Of a stretch of 64,000 bases of DNA, positions 63,228-64,000 are shown one piece after another (position 1 is the stretch's first letter; the number at the start of each line of letters is the position of its first letter). This DNA is from an uncultured Bacteroides sp. (GTDB lineage: Bacteria; Bacteroidota; Bacteroidia; Bacteroidales; Bacteroidaceae): NCBI RefSeq assembly GCF_902491285.1, contig NZ_CABUHK010000023.1, forward strand, positions 3,853 through 67,852. The letters run 5' to 3'. The notes below the pieces were generated by a model. The model did not search any database. It was not told the DNA's origin and was given only the letters and a program-made list of their open reading frames with translations. A program made the position numbers and the translations under genes.

Positions 63228-64000
63228 TTATTTTTTATCTTTTTCGATGCTTACCAATTCAACCTCGAAAATCAAAGTAGAGAACGGTTTGATTTGGTTG
63301 CCTGATTCTCTTGCACCATAAGCAAGGTCTTGCGGGATGTAAAGTTCCCATTTAGAACCTACAGGCATCATAGTCAGGGCTTCTGTCCAACCTTTGATTA
63401 CTTGGTTAGCACGGAAAGTAGCCGGTTCGTTACGTTTGTAAGAGCTGTCAAACTCAGTTCCGTCAATCAAAGTACCTTTGTAGTTTACTTTCACTTTGCA
63501 AGTATCAGCAGGAATTTCACCTTTACCTTCGGTGATTACTTTGTACTGTAATCCGCTTGGAGTTGTTTTTACACCTTCTTTAGTTTTGTTTTCAGCAAGG
63601 AATTTTTCGTTTTCAGCCTTATAGTCAGCATATTTTTCTTCCAGAGCTTTTGCTTTGATAGTTTCCATAGCTGTACGGGTATAAGTCTGAGCCTCTTCCA
63701 TAGTCATCATACCGCCTTTTTCCAAAGTACCTGCGATGAAACCAGCCATGAAGTTGTCTTTGCTGATAGTCTTGGTAGAGTCACCTGCGAACAATTCCTG
63801 GTTGATACCTTTCATCATCTGGTTGCTGATTTGCTGGCCGATTTGCAGACCTGCCATATATGCGATATCTTTCTTGCTAGTCTTGGTTGCACCTTCGTTC
63901 AAACCCTTGATGAAATCTGCCATATATGCAGTATCAACGTCCAGGCGACCTGTCAGATAGCCTTTCAGACCTTGAGTCTGAGCCATACCGATAGAATAAG
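63228..64000 (-). CDS. FKBP-type peptidyl-prolyl cis-trans isomerase, partial
   Basis: Protein-folding enzyme that isomerises prolyl bonds, probably in the periplasm. The frame stays open to the right edge (YSIGMAQTQGL), so the N-terminus with its likely signal lies outside; the internal ATG at 63986 is not the real start, because YSIGMAQTQ is the conserved beginning of the N-terminal dimerisation domain of the FkpA/Mip type. The FKBP domain is at the C-terminus: VNYKGTLIDGTEFDSSY, VIKGWTEALTMMPVGSKWEL, IPQDLAYG. Confidence 0.93.
   Translation of the reverse strand, partial: YSIGMAQTQGLKGYLTGRLDVDTAYMADFIKGLNEGATKTSKKDIAYMAGLQIGQQISNQMMKGINQELFAGDSTKTISKDNFMAGFIAGTLEKGGMMTMEEAQTYTRTAMETIKAKALEEKYADYKAENEKFLAENKTKEGVKTTPSGLQYKVITEGKGEIPADTCKVKVNYKGTLIDGTEFDSSYKRNEPATFRANQVIKGWTEALTMMPVGSKWELYIPQDLAYGARESGNQIKPFSTLIFEVELVSIEKDKK

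Overview
The window looks like chromosomal DNA of a gut Bacteroides species, probably near the B. thetaiotaomicron/ovatus group; that placement is inferred from gene content, not from a search. Support comes from two SusC/SusD polysaccharide-utilisation loci (PULs), a hybrid two-component regulator, many lipoproteins, Bacteroides-type promoters (TTG, about 19-20 bases, TAnnTTTG) before many genes, and very few Shine-Dalgarno sequences.

Layout. 1-3420 (minus): fumarate reductase operon frdC-frdA-frdB, with frdB cut by the left edge, preceded by an AraC-type regulator (3541-4413). 4491-18200: PUL1, with a divergent hybrid two-component regulator, then surface lipoprotein, SusC, SusD and two paralogous GH30-type hydrolases. 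18311-19288: RhuM-Fic fusion protein behind a strong inverted repeat. 19387-24473 (minus): housekeeping operon of acetyltransferase-like protein, topoisomerase subunit B, coaD and S41 protease. 24573-31544: phosphoesterase/beta-propeller fusion, sodium:solute symporter and GH130 phosphorylase. Between symporter and phosphorylase lies a scar: an AAA ATPase gene split into two oppositely oriented pieces plus a fragment of a second GH130 gene. 31738-39445 (minus): PUL2, with a tiny lipoprotein ORF, SusC, SusD, one GH30 enzyme and an Ig-like repeat lipoprotein.

39446-41897 is a gene-poor accessory stretch: a 270-bp tandem duplication full of short inverted repeats, an Rpn/PD-(D/E)XK nuclease, a decayed GH29 fucosidase fragment and a perfect 40-bp palindrome. 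41898-45609 carries an alkaline-phosphatase-like protein, a DUF4874/DUF4832 lipoprotein and a Ca2+/Na+ antiporter. 45832-48204 is a compact three-gene cassette (small helix-turn-helix protein, unknown protein, DUF4062-ATPase-winged-helix protein); it is one of the better candidates for an undescribed system. 48502-50358 is an MscS channel.

50414-60906 (minus) is a seven-gene run led by a SWIM zinc-finger protein and two tandem DUF6493-like giants, followed by a VanX-like dipeptidase, a THUMP-like methyltransferase and two envelope proteins. The end of the window holds a candidate structured small RNA (61172-61326), an ECF sigma factor, tRNA-Met, a DUF4491 membrane protein, an Lrp/AsnC regulator and an FKBP isomerase cut by the right edge.

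How it fits together: the two PULs and the GH130/symporter pair would bind, import and break down host or dietary glycans, while fumarate reductase supports the anaerobic succinate-forming respiration typical of the genus. Family calls rest on recognised motifs and domain order. Substrates of the GH30 and GH130 enzymes are inference only.
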